Assembly: GCF_031846275.1 (NCBI RefSeq)
Contig: NZ_JAVRIB010000004.1
Span: 62,001 to 126,000, forward strand
Length of the DNA: 64,000 nucleotides
Source of the DNA: Spectribacter hydrogenoxidans
GTDB taxonomy: Bacteria > Pseudomonadota > Gammaproteobacteria > Nevskiales > Salinisphaeraceae
Reading direction: 5' to 3'
The notes under the pieces were generated by a model, which saw only the letters and a list, made by a program, of their open reading frames with translations, was not told the origin of the DNA and made no database searches. The position numbers were made by a program, and so were the translations under genes. Shown in pieces: positions 43,545-53,500 of this stretch (position 1 is the first letter of the stretch; every line of letters begins with the position of its first letter).

Positions 43545-43681
43545 GGCGTCATCTCGTTGCGGCCGGCCGCAGTATTCGCGGCCGGCTTGCGATATCGGCG
43601 CTCAGTCTAGCCGTCTGCGGCCCGATCCCGCATCCACACCGCCTCGGTTAGACTGCGCGCGTCACCGGCGAAGGAGTACCC

Positions 43682-44173
43682 GTGCGGATTTCCCTGATCG
43701 TGGCCATGGACAACAACGGCGTGATCGGCCATGAGGGCGGCATGCCTTGGCATCTGCCCCGTGATCTGCGCCATTTCCGCCAGCACACCACCGGCAAGCC
43801 CATTCTGATGGGGCGCCGCACGTTCGAGTCCATCGGCCGTCCGTTGCCGGATCGTGACAACCTGGTGCTTACACGCCGGGCCGATTTCCGGGCCGACGGG
43901 GTGCGCCGGGTGGGCGACCTCGAGGCCGGCATCGCTCTGGCCGCGGGCGAGGGGGCAGCCGAGCTGATGGTGATCGGCGGGGCGCAGGTCTACGGCCTGG
44001 CGCTGCCCCGGGCCGACCGGCTGCTGATCACCCGCATCGACGGTACATATCCTGGTGACACCTGGTTTCCCGCGCTGGACCCGGATGCCTGGGAGACCGT
44101 TGCCGACGACTACCAGGCTGCGGATGACCGCAACCCCGTAGCCTGCCGATTTCTGGATCTGCGGCGCCGGTAG
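43682..44173 (+). CDS. folA: Dihydrofolate reductase
   Basis: The 163-residue DHFR reduces dihydrofolate to tetrahydrofolate. Motifs: ISLIVAMDNNGVIGHEGGMP, WHLPRDLRHFRQHT, the NADPH motif LMGRRTFESIGRPLP and MVIGGAQVYGLALP. The start is GTG at 43682 with GAAGGAG 8 bp upstream. Divergent from glcD. It complements ThyA, which consumes methylene-tetrahydrofolate. Confidence 0.95.
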   Translation: MRISLIVAMDNNGVIGHEGGMPWHLPRDLRHFRQHTTGKPILMGRRTFESIGRPLPDRDNLVLTRRADFRADGVRRVGDLEAGIALAAGEGAAELMVIGGAQVYGLALPRADRLLITRIDGTYPGDTWFPALDPDAWETVADDYQAADDRNPVACRFLDLRRR

Positions 44174-44209
44174 CTGTCGGCGCCCGCCAACTACAAGGAG
44201 TCACCCGCC

Positions 44210-44479
44210 ATGGCCGATGTGAAAGCGGAGTTCGAACAGGCACAGAAGGACGTTGAGACCCTGACCAAGCGGCCCAGCAACGAGGACCTGCTGGCGCTTT
44301 ACGCCCACTACAAACAGGCCACCGCCGGTGACGTCGCGGGCAAGCGCCCGGGCATCACCGACTTCAAGGGCCGCGCCAAGTACGACGCCTGGGCCAGGCT
44401 CAAAGGCACGGATGCCGAGTCCGCAATGCAGGCCTACGTGGCAAAGGTCGGCCAGCTGCTGGATGCCGAGCGCGGTTGA
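44210..44479 (+). CDS. Acyl-CoA-binding protein
   Basis: The 89-residue four-helix ACBP has the family core LLALYAHYKQATAGDVAGKR followed by PGITDFKGRAKYDAWARLKG, and keeps the Tyr and Lys residues that hold the CoA nucleotide. AAGGAG lies 10 bp upstream of the ATG. It buffers long-chain acyl-CoA in the cytoplasm. Located 36 bp after folA. Confidence 0.94.
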   Translation: MADVKAEFEQAQKDVETLTKRPSNEDLLALYAHYKQATAGDVAGKRPGITDFKGRAKYDAWARLKGTDAESAMQAYVAKVGQLLDAERG

Positions 44480-44482
44480 ACC

Positions 44483-45103
44483 GTGTGGCTGATCTTCGAC
44501 CTGGGCGGCGTGCTGATCGACGTCGAGCCGCTGGAGGCCACGCTGGCGCGGCTGGCGGCCGAATCCGGTACGCCGGTGGCCGAACTGCGCGAGCCGTTGC
44601 GCGAGGCCTTCGCCAGCCAGCGGCGTTCGCTGTCGGAACAGTTCCAGTGGGGTGATCTCGACGAGGCCGGCTTCCTGGCCGCGCTCGATGCCCGCCTGAC
44701 CCGGCCGCTGGGGCCGGTGGTACTGGCACGGCACATGGCCGACATGCTGCGCGGAACCATCGACGACACGCCGGCTTTGCTGGGGGCGCTGGCCGCCCGT
44801 CACCCGGTGGCCTGCTACTCCAACACCAATCCGGTGCACTGGCGCGCCGCCCTTGCCCGCTTCGATTTCATGGGCTTGTTCCGGCACGCCATGGCATCGC
44901 ACCAGGAGCGACTGGCAAAACCCGATCCGCGTGTGTTCGATCGGGTCCAGACCCGGCTGGGCGCCGGGCCGGGAGAATGTCTGCTGATCGACGACCGGCA
45001 GATCAATGTGGACGCGGCCCGCACCGCCGGCTGGTCGGCCCTGCGGTTCACCGATGCGACCACGCTGCGCCGGGATCTGGCGGCGCGGGATATCACCGCG
45101 TGA
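44483..45103 (+). CDS. HAD-superfamily hydrolase
   Basis: A 206-residue HAD-IA phosphatase-like protein: motif I IFDLGGVLIDVEP (the first Asp kept, the second catalytic position Gly/Gly as in the GGV subgroup), motif II YSNTNPVHW, motif III KPDPRVF and motif IV LLIDDRQINVDAA. It resembles YihX/GmhB-type haloacid dehalogenase-like proteins. The start is GTG at 44483, 3 bp after the ACBP stop, and the stop overlaps the sirtuin GTG by 4 bp. Substrate unknown. Confidence 0.9.
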   Translation: MWLIFDLGGVLIDVEPLEATLARLAAESGTPVAELREPLREAFASQRRSLSEQFQWGDLDEAGFLAALDARLTRPLGPVVLARHMADMLRGTIDDTPALLGALAARHPVACYSNTNPVHWRAALARFDFMGLFRHAMASHQERLAKPDPRVFDRVQTRLGAGPGECLLIDDRQINVDAARTAGWSALRFTDATTLRRDLAARDITA

Positions 45104-45936
45104 CGGGTCCGGTGGCCACCGATGCGCCGGCACCGCTGATTGACCTGATGCGGCAGGTCCCCCGCTGGCTGGTGCTCACCGGGGCCGGCATGAGCACCGC
45201 CTCGGGTATTCCCGACTATCGCGATGCGGATGGGGCCTGGAAGCGCCAGCAGCCGATGACCGGCCAGGCCTTTCGCGCCAGCCCGGCGCGGCGCCAGCGC
45301 TACTGGGCCGGCAGTTTCAGCGGCTGGCCCCGGGTGGCTGCGGCGGCGCCGAACCCCGCCCATCGGGCGCTGGCCGCGCTGGAGGCGGCCGGCCGCGTTA
45401 CCGGGGTGGTAACCCAGAACGTGGACCGGCTGCATCAGCGGGCGGGCAGCACCCGGGTGGTGGACCTGCACGGCCGGCTGGATCGGCTGATCTGCCTCGA
45501 CTGCGGTGGACACTTTTCGCGGGCCGCCTTTCAGCGGCGGCTGGCCGCGGCCAATCCGGGACTGTCGACCAGCGGAGACGAGGCCGCCCCCGACGGCGAC
45601 AGCCCGGTGGCCGCCGCGCGGAGCCAGCGATTCCGCGTCCCGGGTTGCCGCCGTTGCGGCGGGGTACTGAAACCGGACGTGGTCTTCTTCGGCGAGAACG
45701 TGCCACGCCGCCGGGTGGCCCGGGTACGACAGCTGCTGGCGGACGCCGACGGCCTGCTGGTGGTGGGTTCGTCGCTGATGATCTGGTCGGGCCTGCGTTT
45801 CGTGCGTGCGGCCCGCGCTGCCGGTCAGCCGCTGGCGGCGGTCAATCTCGGGCGGACCCGCGCCGATGAACTGTTCGACCTGCGCCTGACTGCCGACTGC
45901 ACCGCCGCCCTGCCGGCCGTGGCCGCGGCGCTCTAG
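45100..45936 (+). CDS. Sir2-family NAD-dependent protein deacylase
   Basis: The 278-residue sirtuin has the NAD motif LTGAGMSTASGIPDYRDADG, the catalytic TQNVDRLHQRAGS ... VDLHG, the zinc ligands CLDCGG and CRRCGG, and LKPDVVFFGENVP and VVGSSLMIWSG. The motif around the active site and the insert between the zinc Cys pairs (about 45 residues) resemble SIR4-like class II deacylases (class inferred). The start is GTG at 45100, overlapping the HAD stop. Confidence 0.92.
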   Translation: MTGPVATDAPAPLIDLMRQVPRWLVLTGAGMSTASGIPDYRDADGAWKRQQPMTGQAFRASPARRQRYWAGSFSGWPRVAAAAPNPAHRALAALEAAGRVTGVVTQNVDRLHQRAGSTRVVDLHGRLDRLICLDCGGHFSRAAFQRRLAAANPGLSTSGDEAAPDGDSPVAAARSQRFRVPGCRRCGGVLKPDVVFFGENVPRRRVARVRQLLADADGLLVVGSSLMIWSGLRFVRAARAAGQPLAAVNLGRTRADELFDLRLTADCTAALPAVAAAL

Positions 45937-46174
45937 CTCCGGTTATGGCTTGCATCCCGGCCGTGGTCGATCAGCCCGAAGGGCACCCCGCCCGGCACCA
46001 GGGTGCCGGCCATGGTGAACAGCACGGCCTGGAGCCGGGCCCGTATCCGGTGGATCCGCCGCATTTCGTGTTTCCCGTGTCGGTTGCAATCCGAACATGC
46101 CATGAGCCGATTGCGGTTTCATGACGCGGGGAACGGCGCGCGTCGGGATTTGCAAAGCTCAAATGGTGGATTGC

Positions 46175-46280
46175 CTAGGGTTTGGTGGACACACCTACCC
46201 TATGATTTGAGCGCAGGAGGAAGCGTCATGAGCGGTCAGAGATATACGCCGGAATTAAGGACGAGGCACTCTGGAGGCGT
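46175..46280 (+). mobile_element. IS3-family remnant (5' end and first codons of orfA)
   Basis: The stretch begins with a typical IS3-type terminal sequence, CTAGGGTTTGGTGGACAC, followed by AGGAGG and an ATG at 46228 encoding MSGQRYTPE. Adding one C after 46255 restores PEFKDEA, the usual start of IS3 OrfA; without it the frame is shifted. The similarity stops after about 12-18 codons, so both the rest of orfA and all of orfB are gone. It lies just left of the nitrate-respiration block. The rest of the 45937-46300 gap holds no gene. Confidence 0.75.
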
Positions 46281-46300
46281 TACATTAAGTCGCCTCGCAG

Positions 46301-46762
46301 TCACATCGGTTGCAGTGGGTTTTCGATATAGATTGGCTCCCCGGCTCGATTGAACCACGCAAAGCGACTGATATCACCTCCGGTCAAAATCGCTTTGGCC
46401 ATGCGCTTGAGGTGAGGGTCGCACTCCTGGGTGGTCGGCGCGCGGCCCTCCCGACCGGGCAGCACTGCGAGCATCAAAAACTGCCAGGGCTGGCGGGTGG
46501 CGTCAGCTGCCTCGACCACGTCCGCCAGCGTCAGGTCCGGCGTCAGTGCCAGGTCCCTAACCATCATCGGGGTTAGGCTCCCTTCGCCTTCGGCCGGGAC
46601 GGCGGTGCCATCGGCCTGCTGATGGAATATCGGTTCAACGCCGACCAGCACCACCAGCAGCTTGGTAGGCTCGGGCTCGGCACAGGCCTGGGCGACCAGG
46701 CCCTCGAAGCTGTCGATGTCGGGGGGCGTCGAGTCGGCGGTGGGAACCTGCATATCGCTCAT
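46301..46762 (-). CDS. Uncharacterised protein at the end of the nar operon
   Basis: A 153-residue protein, not assigned a function. It has SFEGLVAQACAEPEPTKLLV and VLVGVEP near the N-terminus, GSLTPMMVRDLALTPDLTLA in the middle, and LAVLPGREGRAPTTQECDPH then LKRMAKAILTGGDISRFAWF at the end. This layout resembles small proteins labelled 'ribonucleotide reductase subunit alpha' in databases (from memory), a name without visible support. It overlaps the parvulin gene by 4 bp (ATGA) and is the last cistron of the nar transcript. Confidence 0.75.
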   Translation of the reverse strand: MSDMQVPTADSTPPDIDSFEGLVAQACAEPEPTKLLVVLVGVEPIFHQQADGTAVPAEGEGSLTPMMVRDLALTPDLTLADVVEAADATRQPWQFLMLAVLPGREGRAPTTQECDPHLKRMAKAILTGGDISRFAWFNRAGEPIYIENPLQPM

Positions 46763-47520
46763 TGCATCAGAGGGCTTTCAGTGGCTTCCAGGTCGATGCC
46801 GCGAATGTCGGCTTCAGCGACCAAGACCTGCAGGTAATGGCTGATGGCGCGACGCCAGGAGCGCTCCCGCAGGTACTCCGCGATCAGGTGCTGGACGTGG
46901 TCGTAGTCGAGTGGCGCGCCGCCGGCGCGTGTCAGAATCTCCACCACGTGGAAGCCATAGCGGGTTTCAACGGGGCGCTCGGCCAGCCCCACCGGCAAAC
47001 GCATGACCACGTTTTCCAGTTCGGGCACGGTATCGCCGCGGCTAATCACGCCCAGGTGGCCGCCGTCCTCCGCAGAAGGGCAGCGCGAGTGCGCGGCGGC
47101 CAGATCATCGAAGCGCTCCGGCACCTCCTTGAGCGTCGCTACCAGCTCCTCGGCAGTGTCCCGCATGGCCGTGCGTCCCTGCGCGTCGTCCGGGGCGGCC
47201 GCCAGCAGAATGTGACGCAGCTCGATTTCCTCCGGCGACCGGAAACGGTCGCGGTTGGCCTCGAAGTACCGGCGGCAGGCTTGCTCGTCCGCATCTGGTG
47301 TCGGCACCTCGCGATCCAGCAGTTCGTCGATCGCCTCGTCGAGCCGGTCCCGTGTCTCGATGCCGATCGTCTTGGCGCGCTGGCGCAGCAGTTCGCGGAT
47401 CGCCAGCCGGCGCGCGGCCTCGGCGCGCTTTTCTTCGATACTGCCGTGTTCGATCTCGCCCGACTCCCGGTTGATTTGCTCCTCCGGAATTATCACGCGG
47501 TTGACCAGTGGCATTGTCAT
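46759..47520 (-). CDS. Parvulin-type peptidyl-prolyl isomerase in the nar operon
   Basis: The 253-residue protein has an N-terminal helical chaperone-like part (about 1-95) and a PpiC rotamase domain: IELRHILLA, FDDLAAAHSRCPSAEDGGHL, GVISRGDTVPELENVVMRLP and VETRYGFHVVEIL. No signal peptide is visible, so it should be cytoplasmic, resembling NifM-type isomerases. PpiC genes after narI occur in several denitrifiers (from memory), suggesting help in maturation of the nitrate reductase. It starts 12 bp after the narI stop. Confidence 0.9.
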   Translation of the reverse strand: MTMPLVNRVIIPEEQINRESGEIEHGSIEEKRAEAARRLAIRELLRQRAKTIGIETRDRLDEAIDELLDREVPTPDADEQACRRYFEANRDRFRSPEEIELRHILLAAAPDDAQGRTAMRDTAEELVATLKEVPERFDDLAAAHSRCPSAEDGGHLGVISRGDTVPELENVVMRLPVGLAERPVETRYGFHVVEILTRAGGAPLDYDHVQHLIAEYLRERSWRRAISHYLQVLVAEADIRGIDLEATESPLMQ

Positions 47521-47532
47521 GGCGGTTTCCCT

Positions 47533-48219
47533 CTAGACTCGCCGTTGCCGGACGATCTGGTACTGCCGGGTGACATAGGTCAGGGGCGCGCTCCAGATAT
47601 GCACCAGGCGCGTGAACGGGAACACTAGGAATGTGGTCACGCCCAGGAAGATGTGCGCCTTGTAGACCCAATGCACGTTGGCCACGTACTCCGCCGCGCC
47701 GGGCCGGAAGGTGACGATGTGCTGCGCCCACTCACCGAGCACGATCATGACCGAGCCGTCCAGGTGCTGGTAGGACACTGGGATGGTGAACATGCCCAGG
47801 ACGAGTTGCATGTAGAGCAGCACGAGGATGAAGATGTCCATACGCGTGGAGTGTGCGCGCACCCGCGGATGGAATAGCCGGCGATGCAGCAGGATGGTCG
47901 CGCCGACCAGGGCGGCGACGCCGGCGATGCCGCCAGAGATCATGGCCAGGATTTGCTTGCCGCCGGCAGTCAGGCCCAGGTAGGGGTACATCGAGTGCGG
48001 CATGAGCAGGCCGATCAGGTGGCCGAAGAACAGAAAGATCACCCCCACATGGAACAGAATGCTGCCGATCTGGAAGCGTGCCGAGTTGTCCAGAAGCTGG
48101 CTGGAGTTGGTCTTCCAGGTGTACTGGCTCATGTCGAAGCGCACCAGACTGCCAAGCAGGAACACGGTCCCGGCGATGTAGGGATAGATCTCGAATGACA
48201 GATAGTTTAGGTACTGCAT
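47533..48219 (-). CDS. narI: Respiratory nitrate reductase gamma subunit NarI
   Basis: The 228-residue cytochrome b subunit takes electrons from quinol in the inner membrane. Five transmembrane helices are predicted. The heme ligands match E. coli NarI: H57 and H67 in the region SILFHVGVIFLFFGHLIGLL, H189 in VHWVYKAHIF and H207 in RLVHIWSAP. It follows narJ by 16 bp. Confidence 0.96.
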   Translation of the reverse strand: MQYLNYLSFEIYPYIAGTVFLLGSLVRFDMSQYTWKTNSSQLLDNSARFQIGSILFHVGVIFLFFGHLIGLLMPHSMYPYLGLTAGGKQILAMISGGIAGVAALVGATILLHRRLFHPRVRAHSTRMDIFILVLLYMQLVLGMFTIPVSYQHLDGSVMIVLGEWAQHIVTFRPGAAEYVANVHWVYKAHIFLGVTTFLVFPFTRLVHIWSAPLTYVTRQYQIVRQRRV

Positions 48220-48235
48220 CTTTTGTCTCTCCAGG

Positions 48236-48970
48236 CTAGCCGCGGTCGCTTCCGGTCCGGTCGCGAAAGTCCATCCATTGGACCCGCTGTTCGGCCGGTT
48301 CCTGCTTGGTGGCGCCGCAGCTCATTGCCGGCTGGTCGGGGCCGAAGGTAACCGGCGCCTCCTCCCAGGTCCGGTCCAGCATGGCCGGCGTATCGTCGCG
48401 CACCTCCTCGGAAACCATCTGCGTGAGGGCTTCGGGCACCGGTTCCAGCCGGGCCAGGCACAGCAGCGCGCGCAGGGGTGCAGCGAAGTGGCTCTCGCGC
48501 TCGATCAGGCGCACATGCACCTGCTGCAGGATGTGGCCGACCTCCGCCAGCCACTCGCGGGCTGCAGGCTCGTCCAGCTCTGTTAAAAACTCGAGAAACA
48601 TCGGCAGGAAATCCGGTAGCTCACGCGCGTCGATTTCGAGGCCGCACTCGCGGTAGGCGTTGGCCAGCTCGATCATCGCCGGGCCACGGTCCCGCGACTC
48701 GCCGTATACGTGCTCGAACAGATACAGCGAAACCTTCTTGCTGCGGTCGAAGGTTTCGACGTAGGCGGCTTGCACCTCGAGCAACTCCGTGTCGGCGATC
48801 CAGTCGGCGAAGACGTCCAAGATCCGGCGATCCTCAGCTGTCAGCTCGGTGCACGGCTCCAGCACCGCGGCCACCTCATGGATATGCGCCTGAAGCTCCG
48901 CGTCCGGATAGCTGAGCAACGCGGAGACCGCCTTCAGTGGAGGGCCGAGGTCGTTTGCGACACCCGTCAT
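48236..48970 (-). CDS. narJ: Nitrate reductase assembly chaperone NarJ
   Basis: The 244-residue all-helical TorD-family chaperone binds apo-NarG for molybdenum-cofactor insertion. Motifs include LKAVSALLSYPDAELQAHIH, AAYVETFDRSKKVSLYLFEH and LPDFLPMFLEFLTEL. It overlaps narH by 4 bp (ATGA). Confidence 0.95.
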   Translation of the reverse strand: MTGVANDLGPPLKAVSALLSYPDAELQAHIHEVAAVLEPCTELTAEDRRILDVFADWIADTELLEVQAAYVETFDRSKKVSLYLFEHVYGESRDRGPAMIELANAYRECGLEIDARELPDFLPMFLEFLTELDEPAAREWLAEVGHILQQVHVRLIERESHFAAPLRALLCLARLEPVPEALTQMVSEEVRDDTPAMLDRTWEEAPVTFGPDQPAMSCGATKQEPAEQRVQWMDFRDRTGSDRG

Positions 48971-50514
48971 TTCGAGGACTCCGATTCGGTCGCGGGCGGA
49001 TGCTCGCGTTGGCGCGGGCTCTTGCTGCCGAACAGGTTGGTGCGGGTGATGCCGTTGGTATGGCAGCCGTCGCCGAAGCTGAAACCGCAGCCACTGCGCT
49101 CGCCGTAAGGGTCGGGCGTGCCCAGCTCACGGTGATTGGTGGGGATCACGAAACGGTCCTCGTAGTTGGCGATCGCCATGGTCTGGTACATGTCTTCCAG
49201 GAGATGCTCGTCAAGCCCCACCTGCTCGAGCACGTCGTAGCGTGGCTCTCCCTCGACCGTCTGTGAGCGCTTGAACACGCGCATCGCCAGGAGTCGCCGC
49301 AGGGCGTGGGTTACCGGCCGCTCGTCGCCGCCGGTGAGCATGTTGGCCAGATACTTGACCGGGATGCGCAGCGACTCGACGTCGGGGATCAGCCCGTCCG
49401 AGCCGATCTTGCCGGCGTCGGCCGCCGCCTGCACCGGCGACAGCGGCGGCACGTACCAGACCATGGGCAGGGTCCGGTACTCCGGGTGCAGCGGGAAGGC
49501 TACCTTCCAGTCCATCGCCATCTTGTAGACCGGCGAGCGCTTGGCGGCCTCGAGCCAGGAATCCGGCACGCCGTCCGCGCGCGCCTGACGGATCACCTCC
49601 GGGTCGTGTGGGTCCAGGAAGATGTCGAGCTGGGCCTGGTACAGGTCTTCCTCGTTGGGCACGCTCGCGGCCTCCTTGATGCGGTCGGCGTCGTAGAGGA
49701 CTACACCGAGGTAGCGGATGCGGCCAACGCAGGTCTCGGAGCACACGGTCGGCTCGCCCGCCTCGATCCGGGGGTAGCAGAAGGTGCACTTCTCCGACTT
49801 GCCGGACTGCCAGTTGTAGTAGATTTTCTTGTACGGGCAGCCGGAGATGCACATGCGCCAGCCGCGGCACTTGTCCTGGTCGATCAGGACGATGCCGTCC
49901 TCCTCGCGCTTGTAGATCGCCCCGGACGGGCAGCTCGCCACGCAGGTGGGATTGAGGCAGTGCTCGCACAACCGCGGCAGGTACATCATGAAGGTGTGCT
50001 CGAACTGTCCGTAGATCTCCTTCTGCACGTTCTCGAAGTTGTAGTCGCGCTTGCGCTTGGCGAATTCGCCGCCCAGAATCTCCTCCCAGTTCGGTCCCCA
50101 CTCGATCTTTTCCATGGGCTTGCCGGTGATCGCCGAGTAGGGCTTGGCGGTCGGCTGGGCCTTGGACGCCGGAGCGTTGTGCAGCCGCTGGTAGTCGAAG
50201 TTGAACGGCTCGTAGTAGTCGTCGATCTCGGGCAGGTGGGGATTGGCGAAGATCTTCGCCAGCAGCCGCCACTTGCCGCCCTGCTTGGGCACGAGGTCGC
50301 CGCGGCCGGTGCGTACCCAGCCGCCCTTCCAGCGGTCCTGGTTCTCCCAGTCCTTGGGGTAACCGACGCCGGGCTTGGTCTCGACGTTGTTGAACCAGGC
50401 GTACTCCATGCCTTCGCGCGAGGTCCACACATTCTTGCAGGTCACCGAGCACGTATGGCAGCCGATGCACTTGTCCAGGTTGAGGACCTTGCCGATCTGG
50501 GCTCGTATTTTCAT
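48967..50514 (-). CDS. narH: Respiratory nitrate reductase beta subunit NarH
   Basis: The 515-residue subunit carries the electron-transfer iron-sulfur clusters. Four Cys groups are visible: NLDKCIGCHTCSVTCKNVW, CEHCLNPTCVASCPSGAI, CRGWRMCISGCPYKK (the Trp replaces one Cys of the [3Fe-4S] site, as in E. coli) and CTFCYPRIEAGEPTVCSETC. It overlaps narG by 4 bp and narJ by 4 bp. Confidence 0.97.
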   Translation of the reverse strand: MKIRAQIGKVLNLDKCIGCHTCSVTCKNVWTSREGMEYAWFNNVETKPGVGYPKDWENQDRWKGGWVRTGRGDLVPKQGGKWRLLAKIFANPHLPEIDDYYEPFNFDYQRLHNAPASKAQPTAKPYSAITGKPMEKIEWGPNWEEILGGEFAKRKRDYNFENVQKEIYGQFEHTFMMYLPRLCEHCLNPTCVASCPSGAIYKREEDGIVLIDQDKCRGWRMCISGCPYKKIYYNWQSGKSEKCTFCYPRIEAGEPTVCSETCVGRIRYLGVVLYDADRIKEAASVPNEEDLYQAQLDIFLDPHDPEVIRQARADGVPDSWLEAAKRSPVYKMAMDWKVAFPLHPEYRTLPMVWYVPPLSPVQAAADAGKIGSDGLIPDVESLRIPVKYLANMLTGGDERPVTHALRRLLAMRVFKRSQTVEGEPRYDVLEQVGLDEHLLEDMYQTMAIANYEDRFVIPTNHRELGTPDPYGERSGCGFSFGDGCHTNGITRTNLFGSKSPRQREHPPATESESSK

Positions 50515-53500
50515 CGCACATACTCCTGGGCGAGGATGGACTCGTCGTCGCCTTCCAGCCAGTCGACGCGGTCCATCTTGCGGACCACGACGAACTCGTC
50601 GCGGTTGGAGCCGACGGTGCCGTAGTAGTTGAACCCATAGCTCTGCTGGGCGTAGCCGCCGATCATGTGGGTCGGCTTGACCACCGTACGGGTCACCGAG
50701 TTGTGAATGCCGCCGCGGTTGCCGGTGATCTCGGAGCCGGGGGTGTTCACGATCCGCTCCTGGGCGTGGTACATCATCGCCATGCCCTCGCGCACCCGCT
50801 GCGAGACCACCGCCCTCGCCACGACCGCGCCGTTGACATTGAACAGCTCGATCCAGTCGTTGTCCTCGATGCCGACCTTCTGCGCGTCGGTTTCCGAGAG
50901 CCAGACGATGGGTCCGCCGCGCGACAGCGTGAGCATCAGCAGGTTGTCGCTATAGGTGCTGTGGATGCCCCACTTCTGGTGCGGGGTGATCCAATTGAGC
51001 ACGATCTCCGGGTTGCCGTTGGGCTTGGTGTTGATGATCTGCTTCCAGGTCTTGGTGTTGACCGGCGGCCGGTAGGACACGAAGCACTCGCCGAAGGCCC
51101 GCATCCATTTATGGTCCTGGTAGAACTGCTGGCGGCCGGTAAGGGTGCGCCAGGGGATCAGCTCGTTGACGTTGGTCCAGCCGGCGTTGTAGCAGACCTT
51201 CTCGGACTCGATCCCGGACCAGGTCGGCGAGGAGATGATCTTGCGCGGCTGCGCCTGGATGTCGCGGAAGCGGATCTTCTCCTCTTCCTTGTTGGCCGCC
51301 AGGTGCACGTGCTCGCGGCCGGTGAACTTCTCCAGGGCGGCCCAGGCCTTGACCGCGACCTCGCCGTTGGTCTCCGGCGCCAGCGACATGATCGCCTCGC
51401 AGGCGTCGATCGCGGTCTCCAGGCGCGGGCGTTCGTGGTGGGCGCCCTCGGCGACGTGCCGGCCGTTGAGCTTGCCAAGGTAGTCCACCTCGTGGGCGGT
51501 GTCCCAGGAAATGCCCTTGCCGCCGTTGCCAAGCTTCTCCAGCAGCGGTCCGATCGACGTGAAGCGCTGGTAGGTGGCCGGGTAGTCGCGCTCCACCGTC
51601 AGGATGTTGGGCATGGTCTTGCCGGGCAGCGGCTCGCATTCGCCCTTTTTCCACTCGGCTACGTCGAACGGCTGGCCCAGCTCGCCCGGGGTGTCGTGCA
51701 GCAGCGGCAGCGTGACGATGTCCTGCTCCACCCCCAGCCGGCCTTCGGCCACGTCGGAGAACTTCTCGGCAATGCCCTTGAAGATGTCCCAGTCGGAGCG
51801 TGATTCCCAGGCCGGGTTCACCGCCTCGGACAGCGGATGGATGAACGGGTGCATGTCCGAGGTGTTGAGGTCGTCCTTCTCGTACCAGGTGGCGGTGGGC
51901 AGCACCACGTCCGAATAGAGGCAGGTGGTGGACATGCGGAAGTCCAGCGTCACCAGCAGGTCGAGCTTCCCCTCGGGCGCCTGCTCGTGCCAGACCACCT
52001 CCTCGGCCCGCTGCATGCCCGGCTCGCCGAGGTCCTTGCCCTGGACGCCGTCGTCGGTGCCCAGCAGGTGCTTGAGGAAGTACTCGTGGCCCTTGCCGGA
52101 GGAGCCGAGCAGGTTCGAGCGCCAGACAAACAGGTTGCGCGGCCAGTTCTCGGGGGCGTCGGGATCCTCGCAGGCCGGCCGCAGGGCACCCGACTTGAGC
52201 TGCTCGACCACGTACTCCTTCGGATCCTTGCCGGCCGCGGCGGCCTCGCGCGCGATCTCGAGCGGGTTGCGGTTGAGCTGCGGCGCCGACGGCAGCCAGC
52301 CCATGCGCTCGGCGCGTACGTTGTAGTCGATCAGGCTGCCGGGCCACTCGTCCTCGTTCGCCAGCGGCGACAGGATCTCGTCGATGTCGAGCTTCTCGTA
52401 GCGCCACTGATCCGTGTGGGCGTACCAGTAGGACGTCCCGTTCATGTGCCGCGGCGGCCGCGCCCAGTCCAGGGCGAAGGCGACCGGAAGCCAGCCGATC
52501 TGCGGGCGCAGCTTCTCCTGGCCCACGTAATGGGCCCAGCCGCCGCCGCTCTGGCCCACGCAACCGCACATCACCAGCATATTGATGATGCCGCGATAGT
52601 TCATGTCCATGTGGTACCAGTGGTTGAGCCCGGCACCGAGGATCACCATCGATTTGCCGTGGGTCTTGGCGGCGTTGTCGGCGAACTCGCGCGCCACCCG
52701 GATCACGTGGTCGGCGGGGACGCTGGTGATGGCCTCCTGCCACTTCGGCGTGTAGGGCACGTCGTCCTCGTAGGACGACGCGGCGGTGTCGTCCTGGAAG
52801 CCGCGGTCGACGCCATAGTGCGCGACCATCAGGTCGAACACCGTGGCCACGGTTGCGGTGCTGCCGTCCGCCAGCCGGACCCGCTTGACCGGAACCTTGC
52901 GCTGCAGGACGTCTGACTGCGTGTTGTGCTGGAACTGCTCGTGCTCGACGCCGCCGAAGTAGGGGAAGCAGACCGTGGCCACCCCGTCGGCGGTGTCGAT
53001 CAGCGACAGCCGTGCGCGCACATCCGCGCCGCTGCCGTCGGCCTTCTCCTCCAGGTTCCAGCGGCCACTCTCGTCCCAGCGCGAGCCGATCGTGCCCTGG
53101 GGCGCGACCGGGCCGTCCGAGAACTCGTCCCAGACCACGGTCTTCCAGTCACCGTGCTTGTCCGCGGATTGGCCCTCGAGCTCGCTGAGTCGCAGTAGCC
53201 GGCCCGGGACATTGCCGGCGCCGCTCTCATCCAGCCGGACCAGCATGGGCATGTCGGTGTAGCGCCGGCAGTAGTCCTGAAAATAGGGCGTCGGGTTGTC
53301 GATATGGAACTCTTTCAGGATCACGTGGCCCAGGCCCATGGCCAGGGCCGCGTCCGTGCCCTGCTTGGGCGACAGCCAGAGGTCCGCGAACTTGGTGGCT
53401 TCGGCGTAGTCGGGCGAGCACACCACGATCTTGGTGCCGTTGTAGCGGGCCTCGGTCATGAAATGGGCATCCGGCGTGCGCGTCTGCGGCACGTTCGAGC

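Noticed and set aside
49306..52916. Long plus-strand frames opposite narH and narG
   Set aside because: Antisense shadows of the nitrate reductase subunits; Val/Leu/Arg/Gly-rich without motifs.
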